This document shows, in pieces, positions 20,001-27,781 of a stretch of 64,000 nt of DNA (positions are counted from its first letter, which is position 1; every line of letters starts with the position of its first letter). The stretch is from Deltaproteobacteria bacterium (lineage in GTDB: Bacteria > Desulfobacterota > Binatia > UTPRO1), in contig JACQEO010000047.1 of the NCBI GenBank assembly GCA_016200545.1, forward strand, positions 1 to 64,000, in the 5' to 3' direction. The position numbers were made by a program, and so were the translations under genes. The notes beneath the pieces were generated by a model. That model was given only the letters and a program-made list of their open reading frames with translations. It did not search any database and was not told the DNA's origin.

Positions 20001-20810
20001 CTCCGCAAGACGGCGACCTTCGATTCCGACACCCACACGACCACCGTCGTCCAGGCCGGTGGGCCGCGGAACATGGTCGCCGACAACGCCCCGTCGATCT
20101 CCGCGATCGACCCCGTGACGGTGGCTACCCACATCAACGAGGGCCGGGACATCGGTACCAACGGTCCGTTCGTGCAAGTCTCGATCGTCGGCGACGCGGG
20201 CGCGACCGCGGCGCACGCCTTGGGCTCGCCGCTGCTGGTCCCGGCGGCGCTCGGCATCGCGACCATCCACGTCGACATCAAGAGTCCCGACTGGGCGGAG
20301 TTCGATCAGGTGCAGATCTTCGTCAACAATACCCCCAGCTGCACGACCACCGCTCCCAACTTCGTCAACAGCGTGAAGCAAGTCTGCCCGCCGGTCGCGG
20401 ACTTCACGCTCAACAAGGGCGCCGACTTCGTGGTCAACACCGTCCCCGTCAACGGTTCGAATCGTCTCGAGGCGAGCATCGTCAAGGTCCTGACGGGCGG
20501 CAGCCTTCCCGCCGTCGACGCGTGGGTGGTCGTGGTCGTGAAGGGCACCGACGGTGTGTCGAAGCCGCTCTTCCCGATGGCGCCAACGTCGATCCAGCAG
20601 AAGGCGTGCACCCTCGATCCGTGCCGTCCCTGCAACATTCCGCAGGATTGTGCGCCGTTCTCCGGTGTCTGCGCGAACGCCAACCTCACGGCCACCGACC
20701 TTGCCGACGGCAACCTCGGCCAGTGCGGGGTCACCTCACTGGCGATCGCCAATCCGCTCTTCATCGATCGCAACGGCGACGGCGTCTACAATGGCCTGAC
20801 GATCCCCTAA
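17070..20810 (+). CDS. Large secreted PHP-type (CehA/McbA-like) metallohydrolase with Cys-rich N-terminal domain
   Basis: 1246 residues with a signal peptide ending near VHA (about residue 27). Residues 35-200 are a Cys-rich domain (LDCHAEW, CMDNDPTCDAD, CTFLVGACVNVVDPRLTC) also found at the end of the protein encoded at 38180. A long beta-rich region follows, with a carboxypeptidase-regulatory-like unit at about 530-600. A PHP-like metal site comes next: GDFHVHMIESPDS near 753-768 and FVASDHDF near 787-794. The end has CTLDPCRPCNIPQDC and a calcium-loop-like DRNGDGVYNG. The ATG at 17070 has a strong GAGGAGG site. It probably hydrolyses a phosphoester or amide outside the cytoplasm; the substrate is unknown. 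Confidence 0.7.
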   Translation: MRSLARLGLCAGVLAVVGIISPRGVHAVCSSAGVVSNVNDCVPAGKSSLDCHAEWSITPQPPSGGGGIPLNKVFCMDNDPTCDADTTPGQCTFLVGACVNVVDPRLTCSPTDTASYDLARPSVENTTQSHKDSNARDNRRRLTLDLDALIPTASPNVCTPQERFVVALKKGVKKRIAGVALRVTDSGTATDADSMKLICLPNPAIATIPCASARKITSASELIGGPLAMGKIDDYLLENDKARFIVSDTGREFSFMLTYGGHLIDADLQQKFGSGTLSPPYPPGRDNFHAITPLINISSSDNPTSITILNDGASGGPAKLRTLGPDDLFDPIDPRVAIKGFSASLSVPAAAIDNNIPVMVSSDYTLNCGDNFLTMETTVQNTGGTDLDLYVGDYANGGGQTESVGPGLGFSDSPIRVGDANLNASSTYHYDYFGWFGFGAADFLAYALIPEINTRTSSFAQSGVVVPVYGNSLLDILLPQEANKQIGALHVTAGGSSTFKRWLAVSNNGMGRVLDARTRLAARGELPLVKTGWVQGTVTVAGTPVDGARVVISKKPGDRGSPVSLVDAFETRDGGFFQGTIPVGSYVAAVKVQGHLYEGGGALPIQKPIVVKIGTTVVDFDVPATGFVRVTAKDGITLQPIASKISIVGLEATADPGTHEIVATKVNPGNVFGYDAREKPITFGLPYGLVQVHFTDLGGDSGVFALQPGTYQIVVSHGPRYSVFKQMLTVMAGSEASPQVVAASVVPVVDTTGFISGDFHVHMIESPDSVVSNRERIVTMLAEGVDFFVASDHDFITDLSADVVALAATNAVKAGLSQEITYFDSGHFGAYPYDPANLPDPNSHTGGALDWGNPVVEVGKGYPSNSSYDLSPNDMALMAKGPPYYAIVVQANHINSTTLGYFRIHGIDTTAAPPQSSVAPAQVRLDPSITNTYTDELTALEIWIENSRSQTALALGENLGDWFNMLNNWSSAPGHDRLRKTATFDSDTHTTTVVQAGGPRNMVADNAPSISAIDPVTVATHINEGRDIGTNGPFVQVSIVGDAGATAAHALGSPLLVPAALGIATIHVDIKSPDWAEFDQVQIFVNNTPSCTTTAPNFVNSVKQVCPPVADFTLNKGADFVVNTVPVNGSNRLEASIVKVLTGGSLPAVDAWVVVVVKGTDGVSKPLFPMAPTSIQQKACTLDPCRPCNIPQDCAPFSGVCANANLTATDLADGNLGQCGVTSLAIANPLFIDRNGDGVYNGLTIP

Positions 20811-20833
20811 CCCGACTCCCCTCCGTTGTCGCG

Positions 20834-20867
20834 ACCGGGGACGTTCCCAACAGGGAACGTCCCCGGT
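20834..20867. repeat. 15-bp perfect palindrome with 4-base loop (GGGGACGTTCCC type)
   Basis: Left arm 20834-20848 and right arm 20853-20867 are perfect complements around AACA. The hairpin lies 24 bases after one stop and 13 before the next start. There is no T-tract after it. A further GTTCCC half-copy follows at about 20874-20879. It could be a terminator or attenuator, but such perfect extragenic dyads are also typical of REP/REPIN-type repeats. Confidence 0.6.
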
Positions 20868-20879
20868 ACAACTGTTCCC

Positions 20880-22151
20880 ATGAAGGCACGATCGGAATGG
20901 TTTCCGCAGCGGAGTCGACGGCGCTCTTTGCGGCTGCTCACGACGCTCGCCTTGGTCGCCTCGGCCTCGTCCGCGGTGGCAGCGCCGGTGTTCAAGCTCG
21001 CCGATCACTCGGCGATCATCGTCCGTGGCGTCGTCGACGACGTACGCAGCTACAAGCAGGATGCGTTTCTCGTCTTCACGATCATGCCGCGCGCAGTGCT
21101 GAAGGGATCGCAGGCCCCCGGTGTCCCGATACAGCTCGTCGAAGAGCGAGTCTTCGGCTCGGAGCGCCCGTATTTCGTCAAAGGCGCCGAGACGCTCGTG
21201 TTTGCGGTGCCGATGCCGCCGTACTCGTACTACCGCGAGACGCTGCCGGACGGCTCGTACTTCCAGTGGACCGACCGCAACGACACCGCCGACCAGATCG
21301 CCGCGCTCAGCGATCCCGCGGTCGCCGACGCGGTGAGCGCCTACCTGGCCGCGAAGAACGACGCGCCGGCAGAGGCAGAGCGGCTCGGTGCGTTGCTGGC
21401 GAGCTCCGTGCCGCGCCTGCGGGCGGACGCTCTCGAGGCGGTGGAGCGTCGCCACGAGATCGCGACGGCACTTGATCAGAAGGCGTTGGAGCCGGTGCGC
21501 GCCCTGCTCGCGGACGAGCACCTGCCGGTCGCGGAACGCGGCGCGATCCTCGTCCGACTCGCCCACGCGGGTGCCCCCGGCGCCGCCGCGATTGCGCAGG
21601 ACGTCGTGGGGACGCGGGGGCCGCTGCAAGCGGCGGCCGTCGAGGCCTTGGTCACGCTCGGGCGTGGACCGCGCGAGGAAGACCTTCTCGCCTTGACGCG
21701 CAGCGACGACCCGGCGCTCCGCCTCGCGGCGCTGCGCGGTCTGGCAAACCTTTCCTCGCGTGCGGCGCTCAGTCGGGTCACGGACGTCGTGGCGAACGAT
21801 CCCGTTGCCGAGGTGCGAATCGCCGGCATCCGCGCGCTCGGCGCGGCCGCGAATCCGGGCGGCGTTCCGGTGTTGGGGAAGGCGCTCCGTAGCGACGACA
21901 AGGCGGAGATTCTCGCGGCGAGCGAGGCCCTGGCACGGATCGCGAACGCAGAGGCGGTCGATGTGCTCGGTACGGCGCTGCGCGAAGGGAGTCTCGAGAC
22001 GGCGTTCGCGGCCGCCTTCGCCCTCAAGCAGACTGAGAGGGAGGCGGCCGAGGCCATCCTACGCGAGCAACGCGATATCCATCCGGATCCGCAGGTGCGA
22101 CGGGCGATCAAGATGGCGCTCGGCGAGAGGCTCGACGAGCACGAAGATTGA
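20880..22151 (+). CDS. Exported HEAT-repeat protein
   Basis: 423 residues with a basic start and a hydrophobic stretch ending AAP near residue 36, so it is exported. Residues 37-130 form a beta-rich domain (AIIVRGVVDDVRSYKQDAFLVF...VLKG), reminiscent of small OB-like domains in exported proteins of unknown function. Residues 165-410 are short alpha-helical repeats of the HEAT/PBS type (VRIAGIRALGAAANPGGVPVL, AAVEALVTLGRG). These build a binding solenoid, not an active site. The gene starts 13 bases after a palindrome that separates it from the large secreted protein. It ends 13 bases before the HupE-like gene, so those two may share a transcript. Partner and role unknown. Confidence 0.65.
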   Translation: MKARSEWFPQRSRRRSLRLLTTLALVASASSAVAAPVFKLADHSAIIVRGVVDDVRSYKQDAFLVFTIMPRAVLKGSQAPGVPIQLVEERVFGSERPYFVKGAETLVFAVPMPPYSYYRETLPDGSYFQWTDRNDTADQIAALSDPAVADAVSAYLAAKNDAPAEAERLGALLASSVPRLRADALEAVERRHEIATALDQKALEPVRALLADEHLPVAERGAILVRLAHAGAPGAAAIAQDVVGTRGPLQAAAVEALVTLGRGPREEDLLALTRSDDPALRLAALRGLANLSSRAALSRVTDVVANDPVAEVRIAGIRALGAAANPGGVPVLGKALRSDDKAEILAASEALARIANAEAVDVLGTALREGSLETAFAAAFALKQTEREAAEAILREQRDIHPDPQVRRAIKMALGERLDEHED

Positions 22152-22164
22152 TCGCGGCGGCCGC

Positions 22165-23217
22165 ATGATCGCCAGGTGGGCGTTGCCTGCGGCGGTCGCG
22201 GTTCTCCTTGCCGGGCTTGCTCCGGTGCCGGCTGCCGCGCACCAGCAGGGCGTCAGCTACTCCGACGTCGAGGTCGAGGACGGACGCGTGCGCTACGACC
22301 TCACGCTCTCGAGCCACGATCTGCAGGAGCTCGATGTCGATCACGACGGCGCGATCTCCGACGACGAGGTCGTGGCGCAGTACCCGGCCCTGCGGCGGCA
22401 TTTCGAACACGCGGCGATCGTCCAGGCGGGTGACACGCCATGCCCACTCACGCTGCAGGACTTCGTGCAGGATCCGGCCGGCGGCGTCACCTTCCGGCTG
22501 CGCGGTTCGTGCCCGGACGACACGCCGCTCCACGTCGCGTTCCAACTCCTCGCGACGACCGGCAACCCCGGCTACAACCTCGCGAAGATCCGTTTTCGCG
22601 GGACGCTCACCGAGCACGTCTTCACGCGGGAGGACACGACCGTCGTGATCGTGGCGGGCGAGGGACTGGCTGCGACCGCGCAGCACTTCCTTCTCCTCGG
22701 CGTCGAGCACATCGCGACCGGGTACGACCACATCCTCTTCCTTCTCGCGCTGCTTCTGATCGGTGGCGGCTTGCGTGCGCTCGTGGGGATCGTCACGGCG
22801 TTTACCGTCGCCCACAGCCTCACGCTCGCGCTCGCGACGCTCGACGTGGTGGCGCTGCCGACCCGTCTCGTCGAGTCGGCGATCGCGCTCTCGATCGCGT
22901 GGGTCGCGCTCGAGAACGTGCTGCTCGACCGCAGTCACGGTCGCTGGCGCATCACCTTCGTCTTCGGCCTGGTGCACGGATTCGGGTTCGCCTCGATCCT
23001 GCGTGCGATGCACCTACCACCACAGGGGATGTCCGTGTCGCTGGTGGCGTTCAACGTCGGCGTCGAAGCGGGGCAGATCGTCGTCGTCCTCCTCGCCTAT
23101 CCCGTGATCAGGGCGATCCAGCGCGCGCCGCGGCGACGCGCCATCGTCGCCACCGCGTCGAGCGCGATCCTGACACTCGCGCTCTATTGGTTCGTCGAGC
23201 GCGCGTTTCTCGCTTGA
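22165..23217 (+). CDS. HupE/UreJ-2-like membrane protein with extracytoplasmic domain
   Basis: 350 residues. A signal peptide (1-25) is followed by a roughly 150-residue extracytoplasmic beta domain. This contains LDVDHDGAISDDE, an EF-hand-like calcium loop at about 52-64. The C-terminal half has six or seven membrane helices with the family marks GVEHIATGYDHILFLLAL and LVHGFGFASIL. HupE/UreJ proteins are linked to nickel or cobalt uptake, but this extended subfamily (HupE_UreJ_2) is found widely without hydrogenase or urease and its cargo is unproven. No nickel enzyme genes are in the window. It follows the HEAT-repeat gene by 13 bases. Confidence 0.75.
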   Translation: MIARWALPAAVAVLLAGLAPVPAAAHQQGVSYSDVEVEDGRVRYDLTLSSHDLQELDVDHDGAISDDEVVAQYPALRRHFEHAAIVQAGDTPCPLTLQDFVQDPAGGVTFRLRGSCPDDTPLHVAFQLLATTGNPGYNLAKIRFRGTLTEHVFTREDTTVVIVAGEGLAATAQHFLLLGVEHIATGYDHILFLLALLLIGGGLRALVGIVTAFTVAHSLTLALATLDVVALPTRLVESAIALSIAWVALENVLLDRSHGRWRITFVFGLVHGFGFASILRAMHLPPQGMSVSLVAFNVGVEAGQIVVVLLAYPVIRAIQRAPRRRAIVATASSAILTLALYWFVERAFLA

Positions 23218-23266
23218 CAGCTCGTCGAGCCTCGTGCGACCTGTCGCCTCGGGAGGGGAGACGGGC

Positions 23267-23917
23267 ATGCGGGGCCGGACACCACGGAAGATCGTGACCA
23301 AGACCTACGTCGAGCGTCTGCTGTGGGAGGCCGGCTACACGCGTGTCGCCGGTGTCGATGAGGTCGGCATGGGGCCGCTCGCCGGTCCGGTTGTGGCGGC
23401 GGCGGTCGTCTTCCCGCCCGGTCGCGCCATGAAGGGCATCGCCGACTCGAAGCAGATGACCCGTCTCGCACGCGAACGCATGGTGGTGAAGATCCGCGCG
23501 CGCGCGCTCGGTGTCGGCCTCGGCATCGTCGAGCCTGAGGAGATCGACCGCCTGAACATCTACCAGGCGGGCTTGAAGGCGATGCGACTCGCGGTCGAAG
23601 CGCTGCCGTTCACCCCTGATCACGTCGTCGTCGACGCTCGGCACATCCCCGGCATCATCGTGCCCCAGACGGGCTACGGCCACGGCGACAGCTTCGTCTA
23701 CTCGATCGCGGCCGCCTCGATCGTCGCCAAGGTACATCGCGACGACCTCATGCGGCGGCTCGACGCGGAGTATCCGCACTACGGTTTCCGACGTCACGTC
23801 GGCTATGCGACGCGCGAACACCTCGCGGCGCTCCGCGCCTTCGGGCCAAGCCCGCTTCATCGCCGTTCGTTCGCGCCGTGCGTCGCCGCGGGCGCCGTCG
23901 CGCCGGCCGCTTCCTGA
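23267..23917 (+). CDS. rnhB: Ribonuclease HII
   Basis: A 216-residue enzyme removing ribonucleotides and RNA primers from RNA-DNA duplexes. The DEDD metal site is visible: Asp31-Glu32 in GVDEVG, Asp123 in VVVDAR and Asp159 in AKVHRDD. SIAAASIVAKVHRDD and YPHYGFRRHVGY are typical. The GRG motif that recognises the ribose 2'-OH is here GMG (VGMGPLAGPV), so its Arg is replaced by Met. The ATG at 23267 is chosen because GGGAGGGGAG (23251-23260) precedes it at good spacing; a GTG at 23234 has none. It is a stand-alone housekeeping gene between the HupE-like and E2 genes. Confidence 0.9.
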   Translation: MRGRTPRKIVTKTYVERLLWEAGYTRVAGVDEVGMGPLAGPVVAAAVVFPPGRAMKGIADSKQMTRLARERMVVKIRARALGVGLGIVEPEEIDRLNIYQAGLKAMRLAVEALPFTPDHVVVDARHIPGIIVPQTGYGHGDSFVYSIAAASIVAKVHRDDLMRRLDAEYPHYGFRRHVGYATREHLAALRAFGPSPLHRRSFAPCVAAGAVAPAAS

Positions 23918-23965
23918 TCCACACCGCCGCGCCGTCTCGAGGTTTCGTAGGCGGACGCCGGTCCC

Positions 23966-23971
23966 TATAAT
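23966..23971 (+). promoter_or_regulatory. Consensus -10 box, probable leaderless start of the E2 gene
   Basis: A perfect TATAAT lies only 7 bases before the GTG at 23979, so transcription would begin at or next to the start codon. No Shine-Dalgarno precedes the GTG. The -35 region (around 23943) is weak. This suggests a leaderless mRNA. Confidence 0.5.
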
Positions 23972-23978
23972 CGTCCCC

Positions 23979-25274
23979 GTGAGCGTCGAGATCGTCATGC
24001 CCAAGCTCAGCGACACGATGGAGGAGGGCACGATCCTCAAGTGGCTGAAACACGTCGGCGACGTGGTGACGCGCGGCGAGGTGCTTGCCGAGGTCGAGAC
24101 CGACAAGGCGGACATGGAGCTCGAGGCGTCGACGGAGGGGGTGCTGCGCGAGATCACGGTGAAGGAGGGCGAGAGCGCCGCAGTCGGCGCCGTGATCGCT
24201 CTCGTCGAGGAGAACGGCGCCGCGGCGGCCTCCGATCGGCCGAGCGGTCCCAAGCGTCCGACGACCACGGCTGGTGCGAGGGCATCCGATTCCCGATCGC
24301 GGCGCACCGCGTCGCCAGCCGGGAGCGCGTCGCATGAATCCACGGCCGCGCCGGCGTCCGAAGGCAAGGCCACGCCCGCGGCGCGCAAGGTCGCCGCGGA
24401 GCGCGGGGTGGATCTGCAAACGGTCCAGGGTAGTGGTCCGGGGGGGCGCATCGTCACCGACGACGTCGAGGCGGCGGCGAAGCATCCGCCGTCACGGAGC
24501 GAACGCGACGCCGCGCCGGCGGCGGGTGCGGAAGTGGACGAGGGCGCCACTCGGACCTCGGGCGCGAGGGCGGCGCGGGCGCCGCTCGTCGAGCGTCAGG
24601 AGCTCTCGCGCATGCGGCAGTCGATTGCCCGGCGCATGAGCGAGGCGTTCCGCGACATCCCGCATTTCTACGTCACCGCCGAGATCGACATGACCGAGGC
24701 GGCACGGCTCAAGGACGCCCTCCTGCGCGGCGCGCTCTTCGCGACACCGATCAGCTACACGCACATGATCCTGAAGGCGACGGCGCTCGCGCTCACACGC
24801 CATCCACGGCTGAACGCCTCCTATCGCGACGACGCGATCGAGCTGAAAGGCGAGGTGAACCTCGGGATGGCGGTCGCCGTCGAGGACGGCCTCATCGTGC
24901 CGGTCCTCCGCCGCGTCGACGAGATGTCACTCGCCGAGGTGGCGACCGCAGCGCGCCGCCTGGTCGAGCAGGCGCGGCGCGGACGCTTCGGGCGTGAGGA
25001 CCTCTCCGGCGGGACGTTCACCGTCAGCAACATGGGGATGCTCGACATCGAGGACTTCGCCGCCGTCATCAATCCCCCGCAGGCGGCGATCCTCGCTGTC
25101 GGCTCGATCAAGGAGCGCGCCGTCGTGCGCGACGGCGTCGTCGTGCCGCGGCGCACGATGCGGGTCACGGTATCGTGCGATCATCGCATCATCGACGGCG
25201 TCGTCGCCGGCGGTTTTCTCGAGGAACTGAAACGTCTCCTGGAGAATCCGATCGTCCTGGTGGTGCACGAGTAG
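23979..25274 (+). CDS. 2-oxoacid dehydrogenase E2 (dihydrolipoamide acyltransferase)
   Basis: 431 residues. The lipoyl domain (1-78) has the lipoylated Lys43 in VETDKADME. An Ala/Ser/Pro-rich linker is followed by a peripheral-subunit-binding domain at about 125-168 (ARKVAAERGVDLQTVQGSGPGGR). The catalytic core from about 205 ends with the acyltransferase motif SCDHRIIDG near 393-402. It transfers an acyl group from lipoyl to CoA at the heart of a pyruvate or branched-chain dehydrogenase complex. E1 and E3 genes are not in the window. The lipB-lipA pair needed to lipoylate Lys43 follows within 8 bases, a sensible functional unit. It starts at a GTG with an almost leaderless promoter. Pyruvate is the likeliest substrate but is not proven. 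Confidence 0.88.
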   Translation: MSVEIVMPKLSDTMEEGTILKWLKHVGDVVTRGEVLAEVETDKADMELEASTEGVLREITVKEGESAAVGAVIALVEENGAAAASDRPSGPKRPTTTAGARASDSRSRRTASPAGSASHESTAAPASEGKATPAARKVAAERGVDLQTVQGSGPGGRIVTDDVEAAAKHPPSRSERDAAPAAGAEVDEGATRTSGARAARAPLVERQELSRMRQSIARRMSEAFRDIPHFYVTAEIDMTEAARLKDALLRGALFATPISYTHMILKATALALTRHPRLNASYRDDAIELKGEVNLGMAVAVEDGLIVPVLRRVDEMSLAEVATAARRLVEQARRGRFGREDLSGGTFTVSNMGMLDIEDFAAVINPPQAAILAVGSIKERAVVRDGVVVPRRTMRVTVSCDHRIIDGVVAGGFLEELKRLLENPIVLVVHE

Positions 25275-25281
25275 GACACGG

Positions 25282-25956
25282 ATGGGTCCTGCGGTCCCGA
25301 TGCCGGCGCCGGCGGCCTCCCGGCGCACGCTCCACGTCGAGCACCTTGGCCGTCGCGCCTACCTGGAGGCGCTCGCCGTGCAGACGGCGCGCCGCGACGG
25401 CGTCTTCGCGGGCGGCGACGATCACCTCCTCCTCGTGGAGCACTGGCCGATCATCACGCTCGGGCGTGGCGGCGACGAGCGCCACGTCCTGCGGCGGAGC
25501 GCGCCGGTCGTGCGCGTGAACCGCGGCGGCGACGTCACCTATCACGGGCCGGGGCAGCTGGTGGGCTATCCCATCGTCGATCTGGCGCGCCGGGGCTCGG
25601 ACGTCCATCGCTACCTCCGCGACCTCGAGGCGGTGGTGATCGAGGTTGCAGCTCGGTTCGGTGTCGTCGCCGAGCGGCGGCCGGGATTCACCGGTGTGTG
25701 GGTCGGACACGACAAGCTCGCCGCGATCGGCGTCGGCATCCGGCGCTGGGTGACGATGCACGGCTTCGCACTGAACGTCGCCGACTTGCGCGGGGCGTTC
25801 GCGGCGATCGTGCCATGCGGGCTTGCCGCCACCGGCGTGACGTCTCTCGCCGAAGCAAGCGGTCGTTGCCCCGACCTCGACACGGTCGCGGCCGTGGTCG
25901 GCGCGGTCTTCGCGGCGCGCTTCGCCTACGATGCCGTCGTGGAGTGCGGCTCGTGA
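25282..25956 (+). CDS. lipB: Octanoyltransferase LipB
   Basis: 224 residues. It moves octanoyl from acyl carrier protein to the lipoyl-domain lysine of enzymes such as the E2 encoded just upstream. The substrate-binding loop RGGDVTYHGPGQ lies at 81-92. The catalytic pair is Lys145 in HDKLAAIG and the acyl-accepting Cys179 in IVPCGL. The length is normal. It begins 7 bases after the E2 stop and shares GTGA with lipA, so E2-lipB-lipA is probably one operon making and modifying the same complex. Confidence 0.93.
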   Translation: MGPAVPMPAPAASRRTLHVEHLGRRAYLEALAVQTARRDGVFAGGDDHLLLVEHWPIITLGRGGDERHVLRRSAPVVRVNRGGDVTYHGPGQLVGYPIVDLARRGSDVHRYLRDLEAVVIEVAARFGVVAERRPGFTGVWVGHDKLAAIGVGIRRWVTMHGFALNVADLRGAFAAIVPCGLAATGVTSLAEASGRCPDLDTVAAVVGAVFAARFAYDAVVECGS

Positions 25957-26801
25957 TCGCGCGCAAGCATCCGGAGTGGATCCGCGTCCGTGCGCCGACG
26001 GGCCCGGCGGTCGCGCGCACGCGCGCGATCGTGCGCGACCTCCGCCTGCACACCGTCTGCGAGGAGGCGCAGTGTCCGAACCTCGGCGAGTGCTGGGCGC
26101 ACGACACGGCGACGTTCATGCTGCTCGGCGACACCTGCACGCGAAACTGCGGGTTCTGCGCCGTGCGGCATGGACGGCCGCTCGCCGTCGACGCGGACGA
26201 GCCCATGCGGGTGGCGGACGCGGTGGCGCGCCTCGGCCTGCGACACGTCGTCGTGACCTCGGTGAACCGCGACGATCTGCCGGACGGTGGCGCTGAACAT
26301 TTCGCCGAGACGGCGCGGCAGGTACGCGCGCGCGTGCCGGGATGCGCCGTCGAGCTGCTCATTCCAGATTTCCAGGGCGATTCGGACGCGCTCGCAACCG
26401 TCGTCCGCGCGCCGGTCGACGTCCTCAACCACAATACCGAGACGGTGCCGCGCCTCTACAAGCGGGTGCGACCGGGGGCGGCCTACGAGCGCAGCCTCGG
26501 CCTCCTCGCGGCGGCCAAGCGCCAGCGCCCGGCGTTGCGGACGAAGAGCGGGCTCATGCTCGGCCTCGGCGAGGAGCGCGACGAGCTGCGCGCGGTGCTC
26601 CGCGATCTCCGCGCCGCCGGCTGCGACGTGCTGACGCTCGGGCAATACCTGCGGCCGAGCGCTGCCGAGCTCGCGGTCGTGCGCTACCTCCCGCCGGAAG
26701 AGTTTGTCGAGCTTGGAGAAGAGGCGCGGGCGATGGGGTTTGCGTACGTGGAATCGGGGCCTCTCGTCCGCAGCTCCTACCACGCGTGGCGGCATTGTTG
26801 A
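25953..26801 (+). CDS. lipA: Lipoyl synthase LipA (radical SAM)
   Basis: 282 residues. It inserts two sulfurs into protein-bound octanoyl chains. The auxiliary cluster ligands Cys36, Cys41 and Cys47 (CEEAQCPNLGEC), the radical-SAM cluster CTRNCGFC (Cys62, 66, 69) and the terminal RSSYHA with the cluster-ligating Ser are all present. The GTG at 25953 overlaps the lipB stop in GTGA, which makes this the coupled start. It is slightly shorter than many LipA proteins, mainly at the N-terminus. All catalytic elements are intact. Confidence 0.95.
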   Translation: MIARKHPEWIRVRAPTGPAVARTRAIVRDLRLHTVCEEAQCPNLGECWAHDTATFMLLGDTCTRNCGFCAVRHGRPLAVDADEPMRVADAVARLGLRHVVVTSVNRDDLPDGGAEHFAETARQVRARVPGCAVELLIPDFQGDSDALATVVRAPVDVLNHNTETVPRLYKRVRPGAAYERSLGLLAAAKRQRPALRTKSGLMLGLGEERDELRAVLRDLRAAGCDVLTLGQYLRPSAAELAVVRYLPPEEFVELGEEARAMGFAYVESGPLVRSSYHAWRHC

Positions 26802-26973
26802 CTACACCCGCATTGTTTTCGGCAGAAAATATCGGAAAAAAACGCCATACCGTATTTGCGTGCAGTGGGGGTTTACTCTAGTGTGCGCGTTTCTGGGCGG
26901 CTAGGGCCGTGCGGAGAGAAGGGTCGCGCGGGTCGCGACGCGTATTGACAAACCGGTGTGGACGAGGTGAGCG
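26802..26973 (+). other. AT-richer intergenic leader between lipA and the GST gene
   Basis: Bases 26815-26880 are markedly richer in A and T (runs GAAAATATCGGAAAAAAAC, TATTTGCG, TTTACTC) than the surrounding coding DNA. A TTGACA at 26945-26950 and a GAGGTGA ribosome site (about 26964-26970) precede the GST ATG. No matching -10 box at standard spacing is clear. Probably promoter and leader of the GST gene, perhaps with a lipA terminator. Confidence 0.4.
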
Positions 26974-27600
26974 ATGCTGAAGTTGTATGATTCTCCCGAA
27001 TGTCCATTCTGCCAGAAGACTCGCATCGTTCTCGCGGAGAAGGACTTGTCCTATGATCTCGCGCCCGTCGACCTTCAGGCCGGCGAGCAAAAACGGCCGG
27101 AGTTCATCAAGCTGAATCCGTTCGGCAAGGTTCCGGTCCTGATCGACGACGAGGTCATCGTCTACGACTCGACGATCATCAACGAGTACCTCGAGGATGA
27201 ATATCCACATCCGCAGCTGATGCCGAGCGACTCCGCGGCACGCGCCCGCGTCCGGACCTTCGAGGACTACGCCGACAACGCCTTCATTCCGCTGACCGGC
27301 ACGATCATGCGCGAACTCCGCAAGGTGGAGGCGGAGCGCGATCAGGACAAGCTCACGACGTCGCGCCAGCAAGTGTCGGGGATGCTCGCCGTGATCGACG
27401 GCTCACTCGCGGGCCGCAATTGGCTCGTCGGTAACTTCTCGCTCGCCGACGTCGCGTTCGCGCCGCGCATCGTGATCCTGCCGGCACTCGGCGTCGCCCT
27501 CGATCCCGAGTGGCGGAACCTGGCGGGGTGGATTCAGCGGTTGAATCAACGAGCGAGTATCCACGACCTCACCGGCCTCTCTTCCTGGCGCGCGGCGTAG
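26974..27600 (+). CDS. Glutathione S-transferase family protein
   Basis: 208 residues. The N-terminal thioredoxin-like domain begins MLKLYDSPECPFCQKT with a CPFC pair (Cys10, Cys13). The cis-Pro segment KVPVLIDDEVIVYDSTII supplies the glutathione-binding Ser. The helical C-terminal domain ends with a SLADVAFAPRI motif. The CPFC pair suggests glutaredoxin-like thiol chemistry, with stress or stringent-starvation-protein-like relatives as alternatives. It is monocistronic. Its TAG stop is the first part of a large inverted-repeat element (27599-27714). Substrate unknown. Confidence 0.8.
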   Translation: MLKLYDSPECPFCQKTRIVLAEKDLSYDLAPVDLQAGEQKRPEFIKLNPFGKVPVLIDDEVIVYDSTIINEYLEDEYPHPQLMPSDSAARARVRTFEDYADNAFIPLTGTIMRELRKVEAERDQDKLTTSRQQVSGMLAVIDGSLAGRNWLVGNFSLADVAFAPRIVILPALGVALDPEWRNLAGWIQRLNQRASIHDLTGLSSWRAA

Positions 27601-27714
27601 GGCCGATACCGGCCCATCTGCCGCGTTGCTCGGGCGCTCGCTTGTGCGGCGTAGCTGACGCTACGCCTCCGCGCTCGCTTCCTCGCGCCTTGCATCTGGG
27701 CCGGTCTCGGCCCT
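27599..27714. repeat. Composite 116-bp palindromic element between convergent genes
   Basis: The outer arms 27599-27621 and 27692-27714 are 23 bases each, complementary at all but four positions. At the centre GGCGTAGC (27648-27655) and GCTACGCC (27660-27667) form a perfect 8-bp hairpin. Flanking this, GCGCTCGCTT occurs as a direct repeat (27634-27643 and 27671-27680). The element begins inside the GST stop codon. It may act as a bidirectional terminator or be a member of a dispersed extragenic repeat family. Confidence 0.65.
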
Positions 27715-27781
27715 CCGCGGTCGTGGTCGTGCGATTCGCTTGTCGCTTGGCTTCGCCTTCGCTCGTGGACGGGTATGCTCT

